From: Pseudomonas sp. GD04019
GTDB taxonomy: Bacteria > Pseudomonadota > Gammaproteobacteria > Pseudomonadales > Pseudomonadaceae
Reading direction: 5' to 3'
Length of the DNA stretch: 64,000 nt
Assembly: GCF_029837695.1 (NCBI RefSeq)
Contig: NZ_JAOEEA010000003.1
Span: 186,001-250,000, forward strand
Both the position numbers and the translations under genes were made by a program. Positions 1 to 9,279 of the stretch are shown piece after piece (the first letter of the stretch is position 1; each line of letters opens with the position of its first letter). The notes under the pieces were generated by a model. The model was not told where the DNA came from, did no database searches, and saw nothing but the letters and a program-made list of their open reading frames with translations.

Positions 1-495
1 GACGCCGAGGCCGCGCAGGTAGTCGACGATCTGCGGCAGCGCCTCGCGCGAGTACAGCTGTTGGTCGTCCAGCCCGTGCAGGGCGGCGCGGTGATGAGCG
101 AAGCGGCCGGCGTATAGGCCGTCCAGGGCGGCGCCACGCAGCAGTTCGACGCGGTAGCCGAGCTCACGCGCACGACCGGTGCAGAAGGCTTCGAGCATCG
201 CCTCCTCGGCTTCGGTGCGGGCGAATACCAGCGAGCCCTGCTGCTTCAGCGCCAGGCCCGCGGCCTTGCCCAGTTCGGCCCATAGGCCGTGGGCCTGACG
301 CGCTAGGTCGAGCATCGGCCCCGGCGCCTGGCCGGTGACCAGGGCCTGGCCGAAGTTGCGAATGGAAGCGCCGAGCGGCGTGGCGGTGCGCTCGAAGACC
401 TTGACCTTGAGGCCGCGCTTGGCGCCGGCCCAGGCATGGGCGAGGCCGAGCATGCCGGCGCCGACGACCAGCAGGTCGCAGTCGTGCTGAGTCAT
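1..495 (-). CDS. FAD-dependent oxidoreductase of phosphonate clusters, 3' end outside window
   Basis: Only the first 165 codons are present; the gene runs off the left edge. The N-terminus carries a Rossmann dinucleotide-binding motif (VVGAGMLGLAHA, residues 10-21) followed by SIRNFG, which I associate with the TIGR03364 oxidoreductase clade found next to phosphonate catabolism genes. Related enzymes are glycine-oxidase/DadA-like flavoproteins, and some have been linked to oxidation of N-methylated aminoethylphosphonate. Here it lies downstream of the AEP transporter and phnX on the same strand, so a role in converting an AEP derivative to phosphonoacetaldehyde is a reasonable inference. The substrate cannot be read from the sequence. 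The start ATG is at 495. Confidence 0.8.
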   Translation of the reverse strand, partial: MTQHDCDLLVVGAGMLGLAHAWAGAKRGLKVKVFERTATPLGASIRNFGQALVTGQAPGPMLDLARQAHGLWAELGKAAGLALKQQGSLVFARTEAEEAMLEAFCTGRARELGYRVELLRGAALDGLYAGRFAHHRAALHGLDDQQLYSREALPQIVDYLRGLGV

Positions 496-552
496 GGGGA
501 AACTCCTGAATCGCTGCAGACGGCCATCAATGCAGCCGTCGAAAATGAATGG

Positions 553-623
553 CGTAGGGTGGATCTCGCGCAGCACATCCACCGGGCGAAGGTGGAAAAC
601 GCTGCGCGGTTTTCCACCCTACG
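553..623. repeat. Intergenic inverted repeat (CGTAGGGTGGA family)
   Basis: An outer pair, CGTAGGGTGGA (553-563) and TCCACCCTACG (613-623), encloses an inner hairpin GGTGGAAAAC (591-600) / GTTTTCCACC (609-618). It lies in the 218-base gap between the FAD oxidoreductase and the binding-protein gene. It looks like one of the dispersed intergenic repeats common in Pseudomonas, and no coding function is suggested. Confidence 0.6.
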
Positions 624-681
624 GACTGATAGGCAGCTCGGTGCGGCCCGGAAATCCCTCACCCTACGCGGGCCGCCCCGG

Positions 682-703
682 CCCCTCTCCCGCAGGAGAG
701 GGG
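682..703. repeat. Short hairpin CCCCTCTCC-CGCA-GGAGAGGGG
   Basis: A perfect 9-bp inverted repeat with a 4-base loop sits 11 bases past the stop codon of the binding-protein gene (minus strand). It has no T-run on the minus strand, so I call it a dispersed repeat, although it could slow transcription or protect the mRNA end. Confidence 0.5.
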
Positions 704-713
704 TGACGCGGGC

Positions 714-1733
714 TTACTGCGCCACCGGCTCGGACTTACCGTCGTAGCGCTTGCGCCACTCGGCGAGGATCTTGTCGCGGTTCTCCGAGGCCCAGGCGAA
801 GTCGTTCTTGATCAAGCGTTGCTCGTAGTCGGCTGGCAGCTCCTGGAACGGCTCGGCGATGCCCGGCTGGGCCAGCACGGCGAAGTTGGCCTTGTACAGG
901 TCCATGGCCTCGCGGCTGGCGGCGAAGTCGGCGAGCTTCTTGGCTGCGTCCAACTGGTCGGTGCCCTTGACGATGCCGGTGGCCTCGATCTCCCAGCCCA
1001 GGCCTTCCTTGGGCAGCACGATGTCCAGCGGCGCGCCCTTGCGCTTGAGCTGCACGGCCGGGTACTCGAAGGAGATGCCGATCGGGAATTCGCCGGCGGC
1101 GGCCACCTTGCACGGCTTGGAACCGGAATGGGTGTACTGGCCGATGTTGGCGTGCAGCTTGTCCATGTAGGCCCAGCCGCCGTCCTCGCCGAAGGTCTGC
1201 AGCCAGGCGCTGACGTCCAGGTAGCCGGTGCCGGAGGACGCCGGGTTGGGCATGACGATCTTGTCCTTGTACACCGGGTTGGTCAGGTCTTCCCACTTGG
1301 TCGGCTTGGGCAAGCCCTGCTTCTCGGCCTCGATGCGGTTGAAGCAGATGGTTGCGGCCCACACGTCCATGCCGACCCAGGCCGGCGGGTTGGCGGCGTC
1401 GCGGTAGTTGGCGCCGATCTTGTCCAGGTTGGCCGGGGCGTAGGGCACCAGCATGTCCTGCTGCTTGAGGATGGCCAGGCTGGAGCCGGCCAGGCCCCAG
1501 ACCACGTCGGCCTGCGGGCGATCCTTCTCGGCCAGCAGCTTGGCGGTGACGATGCCGGTGGAGTCGCGCACCCACTTGATGCTGATGTCCGGGTTCTGCT
1601 TCTCGAACGCTTCCTGGTAGGGCTTGAGCTGCTCGACTTCCAGCGCGGTGTAGACGGTCAGCTCGGTGTTGGCCTGAGCCTGCAGGGCGCAGGCAGCGAG
1701 CAGGCCGGCGGCCATAGCGGTGCGTTTGAACAT
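714..1733 (-). CDS. 2-aminoethylphosphonate ABC transporter, substrate-binding protein
   Basis: The product is a 339-residue periplasmic binding protein. It starts with a signal peptide (MFKRTAMAAGLLAACALQA, probable cleavage after QAQA) and continues as an iron/sulfate-type extracellular binding protein (TELTVYTALEVEQLKPYQ). Such proteins bind the ligand between two lobes and deliver it to the membrane permease. It is assigned to the AEP family (TIGR03261-like) because the next genes on the strand are phnX, a fused permease and an ATPase of the same transporter type. The gap to phnX is 48 bases, so the genes are probably co-transcribed. Ligand specificity is inferred from context. Confidence 0.85.
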   Translation of the reverse strand: MFKRTAMAAGLLAACALQAQANTELTVYTALEVEQLKPYQEAFEKQNPDISIKWVRDSTGIVTAKLLAEKDRPQADVVWGLAGSSLAILKQQDMLVPYAPANLDKIGANYRDAANPPAWVGMDVWAATICFNRIEAEKQGLPKPTKWEDLTNPVYKDKIVMPNPASSGTGYLDVSAWLQTFGEDGGWAYMDKLHANIGQYTHSGSKPCKVAAAGEFPIGISFEYPAVQLKRKGAPLDIVLPKEGLGWEIEATGIVKGTDQLDAAKKLADFAASREAMDLYKANFAVLAQPGIAEPFQELPADYEQRLIKNDFAWASENRDKILAEWRKRYDGKSEPVAQ

Positions 1734-1781
1734 GGTGAAGCTCCTAGTGGTGTGGCTAGCGGTTGGCGTTGGTTGTCGGGT

Positions 1782-2609
1782 TCAGCAGGCCTGCGGGCTT
1801 TCGCCACGGGCCAGGCGTGCGTTGATGTGGTCGACCACCGCGGGTAGCTCGGCGATGGTGTCGATCAGGTAGTGCGGGCGGCTGCCGGCGAACAGGCCGT
1901 CGATACGCGCGCGCTCGGTGGCGCGGCGCTCGGCCGGCAGCGCCTGGTAGGCGTCCCAGGAAAGGCCCAAGAAGTTGCCGGAGAAGCGCAGCGCCACGGT
2001 CCACATGCCGGCGGCGCGGCCCTCGAGGATGCCCGGCTCGGTGTCGTCGACCTTGACGCAGGCGGCGACGTCGTCGAGGCCCAGGGCGATGACGTTGGCC
2101 AGCACCTGTGCCGGGCTCGGCCGGCCCTTGGGCACCTCATCGGTGGCGACCACGTGATCAGGGCTGTAGCCCTTGGCGGCGGCCAGCTCGACCACCTTGC
2201 CCATCACTGCCAGCGGGTAGCCGGAGCAGCTGCCGATGCGCAGGCCGCGCTCGCGCAGGGCGGCGATAGCTTCCAGGGCGCCGGGGATCAGCGCCGAGTG
2301 CTCGCCGACCTTGTCGATCTGCAGCGGCATAAAGCGCTCGTAGATGGCGGTGACGTCGGCGTCCGTCGGCGCGCGACCGAAGCGGCGCTGGTAGCGCTCG
2401 GCGATGGCCGGCACGTCGCACAGGGTGCGGATGTGGTCCCACTTGCCCATGCCCATGGGGCCGCGCGCCTCGTCCAGGCTCAGCTCGATATCGAACTGGG
2501 CGAAGGCCTCGACGAAGATGCGCGTCGGCGCGAAGGAACCGAAGTCGACCACGGTGCCGGCCCAGTCGAGGATGGTGGCGCTGAGGCGGGTGGGATGTTG
2601 ATAGCGCAT
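1782..2609 (-). CDS. phnX: Phosphonoacetaldehyde hydrolase (phosphonatase)
   Basis: A 275-residue HAD-superfamily enzyme that cleaves the C-P bond of phosphonoacetaldehyde to acetaldehyde and phosphate. The nucleophile motif is [12 protein letters not shown] near the N-terminus (first Asp is the nucleophile), as is typical for PhnX. A Schiff-base lysine in the cap domain is known for the family. The ATG at 2609 is preceded by GGAGAACC. A TTG 21 bases upstream overlaps the permease stop but is less likely. Its place inside the AEP transporter operon, between the permease and binding-protein genes, supports the assignment. The usual partner PhnW, which makes the substrate from AEP, is not in this window. 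Confidence 0.93.
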   Translation of the reverse strand: MRYQHPTRLSATILDWAGTVVDFGSFAPTRIFVEAFAQFDIELSLDEARGPMGMGKWDHIRTLCDVPAIAERYQRRFGRAPTDADVTAIYERFMPLQIDKVGEHSALIPGALEAIAALRERGLRIGSCSGYPLAVMGKVVELAAAKGYSPDHVVATDEVPKGRPSPAQVLANVIALGLDDVAACVKVDDTEPGILEGRAAGMWTVALRFSGNFLGLSWDAYQALPAERRATERARIDGLFAGSRPHYLIDTIAELPAVVDHINARLARGESPQAC

Positions 2610-2626
2610 GAAGGTTCTCCGAGGGT

Positions 2627-4336
2627 TCAATGGCCGGGCGCCGCGCGCCAGGCCTGGGACCGGCGCAGCAGGCCGCGCGAGGCCCCGGCCAGCAGCAGCG
2701 AGACGGCGGCGGAAGTGAGCAGGATCAGGGTGGACATGGCGGCGGCGCCGCCGACGTTGCCGGCGTCATCCATGTTCAGCACGGCGATGGCGGCCAGCAG
2801 GCTGTCCGGGCTGTAGAGGAAGATCACCGCCGACACCGTGGTCATCGCCGAGACGAACAGGTAGCGGACGATGTCGAGCAGCGCCGGCAGGCAGATCGGC
2901 AGGATCACGCGGAAGAAGTGGCGCAGCAGTGGCACCTTCAGCGACAGCGCGGCGGCCTCGAACTCGCCGTCGAGCTGGCGCAGGGCGGCGCTGGCGGTCA
3001 TCTGCGCGGTGGTCAGAAAGTGCGCCACGGTGCAGATCACCAGCAGCGTCAGGCTGCCGTACAGGCCGTGCAGCGGATTGGCCGGCAGGTTGAAGAAGAA
3101 CACGTAGCCGAGGCCGAGGACCAAACCCGGCACCGCCATGGGAATGAAGCAGAGCAGGCGCAGCAGCTGGGTCAGCGGGCTCTGCCGGGTCTTCTCCAGC
3201 AGGTAGCTGCCGAGGAAGATCAGCACGCCGCCGAACAGCGCGCAGCAGGTCGCCAGCAACAGGCTGTTGCGGTAGGCCAGCCAGCCGCCGGGCAGCTCGG
3301 AGAAGGCGTAGTTGTGCAGCGACAGCGACAGGTCGTAGGGCCAGAACTTGACCAGCGACGAGTACACCGCCATGCCAAACACGCCGAGCAGGCAGGCGCT
3401 GACCAGCAGCACCAGCAGCAGGAAGGCACCGTCGCGGCCACGACTGGGCTGCGGGTGGTAGACCTGGGCTCGCCCGCCCATGGCGTCGCGCTGACGGCGA
3501 CGCAGCCAGAGATCGACGGCGAAACTGAGCAGCGCCGGCAGCAGCAGGAACAGGCCGATCAGCGCGCCGCGGCCGAACTGCTGCTGGCCAACCACCGCCT
3601 TGTAGGCCTCCAGCGCCAGCACCTGGTAGTCGCCGCCCACCACCACCGGCACGCCGAAGTCGGTGACGCACAGGGTGAATACCAGGCAGGCGGCGGCGAA
3701 CACGCCCTGGCGACTGCCCGGCCAGGTGATGCTGCGGAACGCGCGCCACCTGGATGCACCCATGCTCGAAGCCGCATCGAACAGCCGCGCATCGGCCAGG
3801 GCCAGGGCGCTGAGCAGCACCATCAGCGCATGCGGGAAGGTGTAGATGACCTGGCCAAGGACGATGCCCCAGAAGCCGTAGACGTTGTCCGTCAGCAGGT
3901 GGCGCAGCACGCCCTGGTTGCCGAACAGGTAGATCAGCGCGATGCCCGGCAGCATCGACGGTGCCAGCAGCGGCAGCAGCGAGATGCCGCGCCACAGGCC
4001 CTTGCCCGGCACGCAGGTGCGCCGCAGGGCATAGGCGAAGGCGTAGGCCAGCGGCACCACGATCAGTACCACGGCCAGGGCGCTCTTCAGGCTGTTGCCG
4101 AGCAGCCAGCGGAAGTTGGCGCTGGCCACCAGCTCACGCGCCGCAAGCAGCCCGCCGCCCTGCGCCGGATCGCCGGCCAGGCCGCGCCAGAGCATGGCGG
4201 CCAGCGGCAGCAGCACGGCAAGCAATAGCAGCGCCAGCAGCAGCCACTGGCCGCCGCGCACGAACAAACGGTCGGCCAGATCGGCCGGCCAGCGTCTGAC
4301 GCTGGGCAGCGACTTGAGGATGGCGACCTGCTGCAT
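2627..4336 (-). CDS. 2-aminoethylphosphonate ABC transporter, fused double permease
   Basis: A 569-residue inner-membrane permease made of two tandem binding-protein-dependent transport domains, each with about six membrane segments; family members of this size carry both half-permeases in one chain (TIGR03262-like). The first long hydrophobic segment follows [10 protein letters not shown]. The ATG at 4336 overlaps the ATPase stop codon in an ATGA arrangement, which fixes the start; the frame stays open far upstream but only as a shadow of the ATPase gene. The stop lies 17 bases before the phnX ATG. Confidence 0.88.
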   Translation of the reverse strand: MQQVAILKSLPSVRRWPADLADRLFVRGGQWLLLALLLLAVLLPLAAMLWRGLAGDPAQGGGLLAARELVASANFRWLLGNSLKSALAVVLIVVPLAYAFAYALRRTCVPGKGLWRGISLLPLLAPSMLPGIALIYLFGNQGVLRHLLTDNVYGFWGIVLGQVIYTFPHALMVLLSALALADARLFDAASSMGASRWRAFRSITWPGSRQGVFAAACLVFTLCVTDFGVPVVVGGDYQVLALEAYKAVVGQQQFGRGALIGLFLLLPALLSFAVDLWLRRRQRDAMGGRAQVYHPQPSRGRDGAFLLLVLLVSACLLGVFGMAVYSSLVKFWPYDLSLSLHNYAFSELPGGWLAYRNSLLLATCCALFGGVLIFLGSYLLEKTRQSPLTQLLRLLCFIPMAVPGLVLGLGYVFFFNLPANPLHGLYGSLTLLVICTVAHFLTTAQMTASAALRQLDGEFEAAALSLKVPLLRHFFRVILPICLPALLDIVRYLFVSAMTTVSAVIFLYSPDSLLAAIAVLNMDDAGNVGGAAAMSTLILLTSAAVSLLLAGASRGLLRRSQAWRAAPGH

Positions 4337-5376
4337 CAGGCGAACACCTGCAGGCTGCGCGGCGGCAGCGCGACCCAGATCTCCGCACCGCTCAGGCGCG
4401 GCATGGACTCGGGCGCCAGCTCGGCGAGCAGAGCGTGGCCCGGCAGCGCGTCGAGCTCGAAGCTCAGGCGGCAGCGGTTGCCGAGGAAGGTGATCTCGCG
4501 CATCTGCGCCGGGAACAGGTTGTCCTCGGGCACCGGCGGGTTGATCACCACCGCCTCGGGGCGGCAGAACAGGCGGCCGCGCTCGCTCGGCTGCTGGCCG
4601 TGCAAACGCAGGCTGAGGTCGCCGACGCGGGCGTGCTCGCCGTCGCGCTCGAACGGCAGCCAGTTGCCCTGGCCGACGAACTCGGCGACGAAGGGCGTGG
4701 CCGGCGCGCGGTAGATGTCCTGGGGCGAGGCGTACTGCTCGACGCGGCCGTGGTTCATCACGGCGATGCGGTCGGCCATCAGCATGGCCTCGTCCTGGTT
4801 GTGAGTGACCATCAGGGTGGTGATGCCGAGCTGGCGCTGCAGCGCGCGCAGCTCGCCGCACAGATGCTCGCGCACGCGGGCGTCGAGGGCCGACATAGGC
4901 TCGTCGAGCAGCAGCAGCGACGGGCTCGGCGCCAGTGCACGGGCCAGCGCCACGCGCTGCTGCTGGCCGCCGGAGAGCTGCGCCGGGTACTTCTGCTCGC
5001 TGCCGGCCAGGCCGACCAGTTCGAGCATCTCGACTACCCGCGTACGGATCGCCTCGCGGCCCTGGCCGGCCAGGCCGTAGGCGACGTTCTGCGCCACGCT
5101 CAGGTTGGGGAACAGCGCGTAGGACTGGAACAGGATGCCGTAGTCACGCGCCTGCGGCGGCAGCTCGGAGACGTCGCGCCCGGCGAAGCGGATGGCGCCG
5201 CCGTCCTGCTGTTCCAGGCCGGCGATGCAGCGCAGCAGGGTGGTCTTGCCGCAACCGGAGGGGCCGAGCAGGCACACCAGCTCGCCGGCGGCGATGTCCA
5301 GCGATACGCCGTCCAGCGCCTTGAAGGCGCCGAAGCCCTTGTGAATGTCGCGCAGCTGCAGGTCGACGGTGGCCAT
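4336..5376 (-). CDS. 2-aminoethylphosphonate ABC transporter, ATP-binding protein
   Basis: A 346-residue ABC ATPase. It shows Walker [10 protein letters not shown], the signature [15 protein letters not shown] and Walker [13 protein letters not shown], followed by a C-terminal TOBE-like region of about 100 residues, as in the spermidine/iron/AEP importer group (TIGR03258-like). It is the first gene of the transporter operon (ATPase, permease, phnX, binding protein, FAD enzyme). The likely ribosome-binding site ACGAGG lies inside one arm of a 10-bp inverted repeat 5 bases before the ATG, so its translation may depend on RNA structure. Confidence 0.9.
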   Translation of the reverse strand: MATVDLQLRDIHKGFGAFKALDGVSLDIAAGELVCLLGPSGCGKTTLLRCIAGLEQQDGGAIRFAGRDVSELPPQARDYGILFQSYALFPNLSVAQNVAYGLAGQGREAIRTRVVEMLELVGLAGSEQKYPAQLSGGQQQRVALARALAPSPSLLLLDEPMSALDARVREHLCGELRALQRQLGITTLMVTHNQDEAMLMADRIAVMNHGRVEQYASPQDIYRAPATPFVAEFVGQGNWLPFERDGEHARVGDLSLRLHGQQPSERGRLFCRPEAVVINPPVPEDNLFPAQMREITFLGNRCRLSFELDALPGHALLAELAPESMPRLSGAEIWVALPPRSLQVFA

Positions 5377-5380
5377 GACA

Positions 5381-5408
5381 GAACCTCGTTGTGAATCGAA
5401 CGAGGTTC
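5381..5408 (-). promoter_or_regulatory. 5' leader hairpin covering the RBS of the AEP transporter ATPase gene
   Basis: A perfect 10-bp inverted repeat, GAACCTCGTT (5381-5390) and AACGAGGTTC (5399-5408), has an 8-base loop. On the minus-strand mRNA it ends four bases before the ATG at 5376, and one arm contains the ACGAGG that would serve as Shine-Dalgarno. It may fold and limit translation, or be a protein-binding dyad. Confidence 0.55.
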
Positions 5409-5454
5409 ATGCTGCGGGTGCAGTGCTAAGGCTTTATGGCAATTGGGTAAAAGC

Positions 5455-5474
5455 TACCGATAGTGGTATCGGTG
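5455..5474. promoter_or_regulatory. Palindromic operator candidate for the phosphonate LysR regulator
   Basis: ACCGATA-GTGG-TATCGGT (5456-5473) is a 7-bp perfect dyad about 80-100 bases upstream of the ATPase start, in the region expected for the operon promoter. LysR-type activators bind interrupted dyads near -65 to -35, and a LysR gene sits just upstream at 5912-6772. The link is inferred from position. Confidence 0.45.
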
Positions 5475-5504
5475 GATTTGCGAATAGGTTTAGAAGCGCA
5501 TCGG

Positions 5505-5840
5505 TCAGAGATGCAATACCCAGCACAGGACAAGACTGGCGAACCAGCCTCCGCCTATCCAGGGCGCAAGTCGCTTATAGCTGTGGGTGAAGGCGTGATT
5601 GCAGAAGAAAAGAAACATCGATACAGCAGCACAGGTAGACAGGAACAGATATCCCGCCCAGATATCACCACCGCTCAGCATGATAGAAAAACGCCTTGTG
5701 CCCAGTCTCATCACGCCATCCTGATAGGCTTCAAAAGCCTGATTAGCCAGGAAAAGAATCAGCACAAGAGCTAGAGAGCGAAGGATAAACAAGCGGCTAC
5801 GAGTGAAGGGTGATGCTTTGATGGGTGCGACCGGAACCAT
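5505..5840 (-). CDS. Small multi-pass membrane protein, unknown
   Basis: A 111-residue protein with three probable membrane segments: LFILRSLALVLILFLAN near residue 17, YLFLSTCAAVSMFLFF near the middle and WFASLVLCWVLHL at the C-terminus. I do not recognise the family. The gene is richer in AT than its neighbours and sits alone between the LysR gene and the AEP operon on the same strand, so it may be a later insertion into the phosphonate cluster. The start ATG is at 5840. No function is proposed. Confidence 0.6.
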   Translation of the reverse strand: MVPVAPIKASPFTRSRLFILRSLALVLILFLANQAFEAYQDGVMRLGTRRFSIMLSGGDIWAGYLFLSTCAAVSMFLFFCNHAFTHSYKRLAPWIGGGWFASLVLCWVLHL

Positions 5841-5911
5841 TTATAGCCTCCCTGCTTCTTGCAGTAGGTAAAAGTCAGCCCTCAGGTGGAGAGAACACGG
5901 GCGAGGGGAAA

Positions 5912-6772
5912 TCAACTCACCGCTTCCCGCGCCAGCGCCAGGAAGGCGGCCGGCAGGCGCGCGCCGCGGCGTTCCTTGAGGCAGTAGAGGTACTCGGGGA
6001 TCAGCGGCGCGTCGTCCAGCTCGATCACCCGCAGCTCGGGGTTGTCCGGCACCTCGTGGCGAGCGATCACGCTGACGCCGATATTGCGCAGCACCGCCTC
6101 GCGGATCGACTCGCGGCTGCCGATCTCCAGCAGCGGGCCGGGGGCGACGCCGGCGTCGCGCAGCATCTGCTCGGTGAGCAGGCGCGTGGTCGAGCCGGCC
6201 TCGCGCATCAGCAGGCAGTGGCCGGCCAGTGCCGAGGCGTTGAGCCGCTTGTGCGCGGCCAGCGGGTGGCTGCTGTGCACGGCCAGCACCAGCGGGTCCT
6301 GGCCCAGCACCAGGCGGGTGAAGCGCGCGTCCTGCTCCAGCTGCGAGGAGGCGGCGAGGTCGACGCGGTATTCCTCCAGCGCCTCGATCACCTGCTGCGA
6401 GTTGCCGATCTCCAGGGTCACCTGGATCTGCGGCAGGCGCTCGCGGAAGCGTTTGACCAGGTCGAGCACGTAGTAGGGTGCGGTGGCGGCGATGCGCAGG
6501 CTGCCCTGCAGCTGGCCGCAGTTGCGCAGGAAGAACTCGATATCGGCCTCCTGCTGCAACAGCTGCTGCACCATCGGCAGCAGGCGCGCGCCCTCCTCGC
6601 TCAGGGTCAGGCGGCGGCCGCCCCGGTAGAACAGCTCGACGCCGTACTGCGCCTCCAGGCTGCGGATCTGCGTGGTGACCGTGGGCTGGCTGAGGCCGAG
6701 CTTCTTCGCCGCCTGGGTGATGCTGCCCAGGCGGGCGACCATGTGAAAGGCCTTGAGCTCGGCCGCCAGCAT
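5912..6772 (-). CDS. LysR-family transcriptional regulator, phosphonate cluster
   Basis: A 286-residue LysR-type regulator. The N-terminal winged helix-turn-helix reads MLAAELKAFHMVARLGSITQ and continues with AAKKLGLSQPTVTTQIRSLE; the rest is the two-subdomain effector-binding region. It lies upstream of, and on the same strand as, the AEP transporter/phnX operon, whose leader carries a dyad at 5455-5474. In PAO1 a LysR gene also neighbours phnWX, so it is probably the activator of phosphonate use. It is not divergent from its presumed target, which is less usual for this family. Confidence 0.85.
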   Translation of the reverse strand: MLAAELKAFHMVARLGSITQAAKKLGLSQPTVTTQIRSLEAQYGVELFYRGGRRLTLSEEGARLLPMVQQLLQQEADIEFFLRNCGQLQGSLRIAATAPYYVLDLVKRFRERLPQIQVTLEIGNSQQVIEALEEYRVDLAASSQLEQDARFTRLVLGQDPLVLAVHSSHPLAAHKRLNASALAGHCLLMREAGSTTRLLTEQMLRDAGVAPGPLLEIGSRESIREAVLRNIGVSVIARHEVPDNPELRVIELDDAPLIPEYLYCLKERRGARLPAAFLALAREAVS

Positions 6773-6775
6773 GGC

Positions 6776-7570
6776 TTACACCGCGACCGGCGCGGCGATG
6801 TGCGGGTGGGCCTGGTAGTTCTGCAGCTCGAAGTCCTCGAACTTGAAAGCGAACAGGTCCTTCACCTCGGGATTCAGCTTCATGGTCGGCAGCGGCAGCG
6901 GCTCGCGGGTCAGCTGCAGGTCGGTCTGCTCGATGTGGTTGGCGTACAGGTGGCAGTCGCCGCCGGTCCAGACGAAGTCGCCGGGCTGCAGGCCGCAGAC
7001 CTGGGCAATCATCAGGGTCAGTAACGCGTAGCTGGCGATGTTGAAGGGCACGCCGAGGAAGATGTCGGCCGAGCGCTGGTACAGCTGGCAGCTCAGGCGG
7101 CCGTCGGCGACATAGAACTGGAACATGGTGTGGCACGGCGGCAGGGCCATCTCGTCGACCAGCGCCGGGTTCCAGGCGGAGACGATCAGGCGGCGCGAGT
7201 CCGGGTTGTTCTTGATCATCGCGATCAGCTTGCTGATCTGGTCGATCGACTCGCCGTTCGGCGCCGGCCAGCTGCGCCATTGGTAGCCGTACACCGGGCC
7301 GAGGTCGCCGTTCTCGTCAGCCCACTCGTCCCAGATGCGCACGCCGTTGTCCTTCAGGTACTTGATGTTGGTGTCGCCCTGGAGGAACCACAGCAGCTCG
7401 TGAATGATGGATTTCAGGTGGCACTTCTTGGTGGTCACCAGCGGGAAGCCGTCGGCCAGGTTGAAGCGCATCTGGTGGCCGAACACCGAATAGGTGCCGG
7501 TGCCGGTGCGGTCGCTCTTGAAGGTGCCGGTCTCGCGCACCAGGCGCATCAGGTCGAGATACTGTTTCAT
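6776..7570 (-). CDS. thyA: Thymidylate synthase
   Basis: A 264-residue enzyme, the same length as E. coli ThyA, that methylates dUMP to dTMP with methylene-tetrahydrofolate. Family signatures include [11 protein letters not shown] near the N-terminus, the catalytic cysteine in [13 protein letters not shown], and [10 protein letters not shown] for dUMP binding. The ATG at 7570 overlaps the lgt stop codon (ATGA), so lgt and thyA are translationally coupled, as in many Gammaproteobacteria. The stop at 6776 is three bases before the LysR start. Confidence 0.97.
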   Translation of the reverse strand: MKQYLDLMRLVRETGTFKSDRTGTGTYSVFGHQMRFNLADGFPLVTTKKCHLKSIIHELLWFLQGDTNIKYLKDNGVRIWDEWADENGDLGPVYGYQWRSWPAPNGESIDQISKLIAMIKNNPDSRRLIVSAWNPALVDEMALPPCHTMFQFYVADGRLSCQLYQRSADIFLGVPFNIASYALLTLMIAQVCGLQPGDFVWTGGDCHLYANHIEQTDLQLTREPLPLPTMKLNPEVKDLFAFKFEDFELQNYQAHPHIAAPVAV

Positions 7571-8367
7571 CACGCGGCTCCTTGAACGGCCTGGCGGCGG
7601 TAGGCCCAGATCATAAGGCCGAGACCGCCGAGAATCATCGGCAGGCACAGTACCTGGCCCATGGTCAGCCAGCCGCCGGCGAGGTAGCCGAGCTGGGCGT
7701 CCGGCACGCGGACGAATTCGACGATGAAGCGGAAGATGCCGTAGCAGATGGCGAACAGGCCGGACACCGCCATGGTCGGGCGCGGCTTGCGCGAATAGGC
7801 CCAGAGGATGACAAACAGGGCCACGCCCTCGAGGGCGAACTGGTACAGCTGCGACGGGTGGCGCGGGTCCGGCCCGCCATTGGGGAAGACCATGGCCCAG
7901 GGCACGTCGGTGACCTTGCCCCACAGCTCGGAGTTGATGAAGTTGCCGATGCGCCCGGCGCCCAAGCCAATGGGCACGAGAGGGGCGATAAAGTCCATCA
8001 GCTCGAAGAAGCTCTTGCCGTTGCGCTTGCCGAACCACCAGGTGGCCAGCATCACGCCGATCAGGCCGCCGTGGAAGGACATGCCGCCCTCCCAGACGCG
8101 GACGATCTTCAGCGGGTCGGCCACATAGGCGGACAGGTCGTAGAACAGCGCATAGCCCAGGCGGCCGCCGAGGATCACGCCCATGGCCACCCAGAACACC
8201 AGGTCGGAGAGCTTCTCCTTGCTCCAGCTGGGGTCGAAATCCTTCAGCCGGCGGCTGGCGAGGAACCAGGCGCCGCCGATGCCGACCAGGTACATCAGGC
8301 CGTACCAGTGGATCTTCAGCGGGCCCAGGGCCAGGGCCACCGGGTCAATCTGCGGGTAAGTCAGCAT
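7570..8367 (-). CDS. lgt: Prolipoprotein diacylglyceryl transferase
   Basis: A 265-residue inner-membrane enzyme that transfers diacylglycerol from phosphatidylglycerol to the lipobox cysteine of prelipoproteins, the first step of lipoprotein maturation. The sequence has about seven membrane spans and the Lgt signature [13 protein letters not shown], with the conserved YLVGI and HPSQLYQ regions. The gene overlaps thyA by four bases and follows the TauE-like gene after 9 bases. Confidence 0.97.
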   Translation of the reverse strand: MLTYPQIDPVALALGPLKIHWYGLMYLVGIGGAWFLASRRLKDFDPSWSKEKLSDLVFWVAMGVILGGRLGYALFYDLSAYVADPLKIVRVWEGGMSFHGGLIGVMLATWWFGKRNGKSFFELMDFIAPLVPIGLGAGRIGNFINSELWGKVTDVPWAMVFPNGGPDPRHPSQLYQFALEGVALFVILWAYSRKPRPTMAVSGLFAICYGIFRFIVEFVRVPDAQLGYLAGGWLTMGQVLCLPMILGGLGLMIWAYRRQAVQGAA

Positions 8368-8376
8368 TGCGACTCC

Positions 8377-9159
8377 TTAGATCAGGAAGCTGGTGCCCAC
8401 ACAGAGCAACAGCAGAGCGAACAGTCGTTTCAGTACGGTGGCCGGCAGGCGGTGCGCCAGGCGCGCGCCGATGCGGGCGAAAAACATGCTGGTGATGGCG
8501 ATGCCGGCCAGCGCCGGCAGGTACACATAGCCCAGGCTCCAGGCCGGCAGGTGTGCCTCGTTCCAGCCCAGCAGCATGAAGCTCAGGGCGCTGGCCACGG
8601 CGATCGGCAGGCCGCAGGCCGAGGAGGTCGCCACCGCCTGCTGCATGGGCACGCTGCGCCAGGTCAGGAACGGCACAGTCAGCGAACCGCCGCCGATGCC
8701 GAAGATCGCCGAGGCCCAGCCGATCACCGCGCCCGCGCCGGTCAGCCCGGGCTTGCCTGGGACAGCGCGACTGGCCTTGGGTTTCAGACCCAGGCCCATC
8801 TGGATGGCGATGACGATGGCAAACACGCCGATGATCTTCTGCAGCAGCGGGCCCTGGATGGCCGCCGCGGTGAGCGAGCCGAGGGCGGCGCCGAGCAGGA
8901 TGCCCACGGCCATCCAGGTGAACACCGGCCACAGCACGGCGCCCTTGCGCTGGTGTTCGAGCACCGAGTTGATCGAGGTGAAGATGATGGTGGCCAGCGA
9001 GGTGCCCACCGCCAGGTGGGTGAGGATCGCCTGATCGAAGCCCTGGGCGGTGAAGCTGAATACCAGCACCGGCACGATGATGATGCCACCGCCGACACCG
9101 AACAGCCCGGCCAGCACCCCGGCCGCCGCGCCGAGCAGCAGATAGAGCAGGAATTCCAT
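8377..9159 (-). CDS. TauE/SafE-family membrane transporter
   Basis: A 260-residue protein of the sulfite exporter TauE/SafE (YfcA-like) family with about eight membrane segments. The N-terminal repeat begins LLLGAAAGVLAGLFGVGGG and a second GIGGGSLTVPFL motif starts the other half, the internal duplication typical of the family. The ATG at 9159 has GGGGGA upstream and fits better than an in-frame upstream start. It lies directly ahead of lgt-thyA, as I recall for other Pseudomonas. The substrate is not known; these proteins export sulfur-containing anions or organic acids. Confidence 0.88.
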   Translation of the reverse strand: MEFLLYLLLGAAAGVLAGLFGVGGGIIIVPVLVFSFTAQGFDQAILTHLAVGTSLATIIFTSINSVLEHQRKGAVLWPVFTWMAVGILLGAALGSLTAAAIQGPLLQKIIGVFAIVIAIQMGLGLKPKASRAVPGKPGLTGAGAVIGWASAIFGIGGGSLTVPFLTWRSVPMQQAVATSSACGLPIAVASALSFMLLGWNEAHLPAWSLGYVYLPALAGIAITSMFFARIGARLAHRLPATVLKRLFALLLLCVGTSFLI

Positions 9160-9279
9160 GGAGTCCCCCGAAAACGAAGCGGCATGGTAACGGATGACCA
9201 CCCTGCCCTCCAGCCGAGGCGATGGACGCCTATACCTTTGTTAGACTCCAGGCACCTGACCACAGGCCCTGGAGGTGGT

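Noticed and set aside
4337-4861. N-terminal extension of the AEP permease
   Set aside because: The extra residues are arginine/proline-rich shadow sequence of the ATPase gene; the ATGA overlap at 4336 gives a clean start.
7582-9279. Very long plus-strand frame ahead of the NRDE gene
   Set aside because: It lies opposite lgt and the TauE gene and has histidine/glutamine-rich shadow composition; the NRDE start at 9280 has an RBS.
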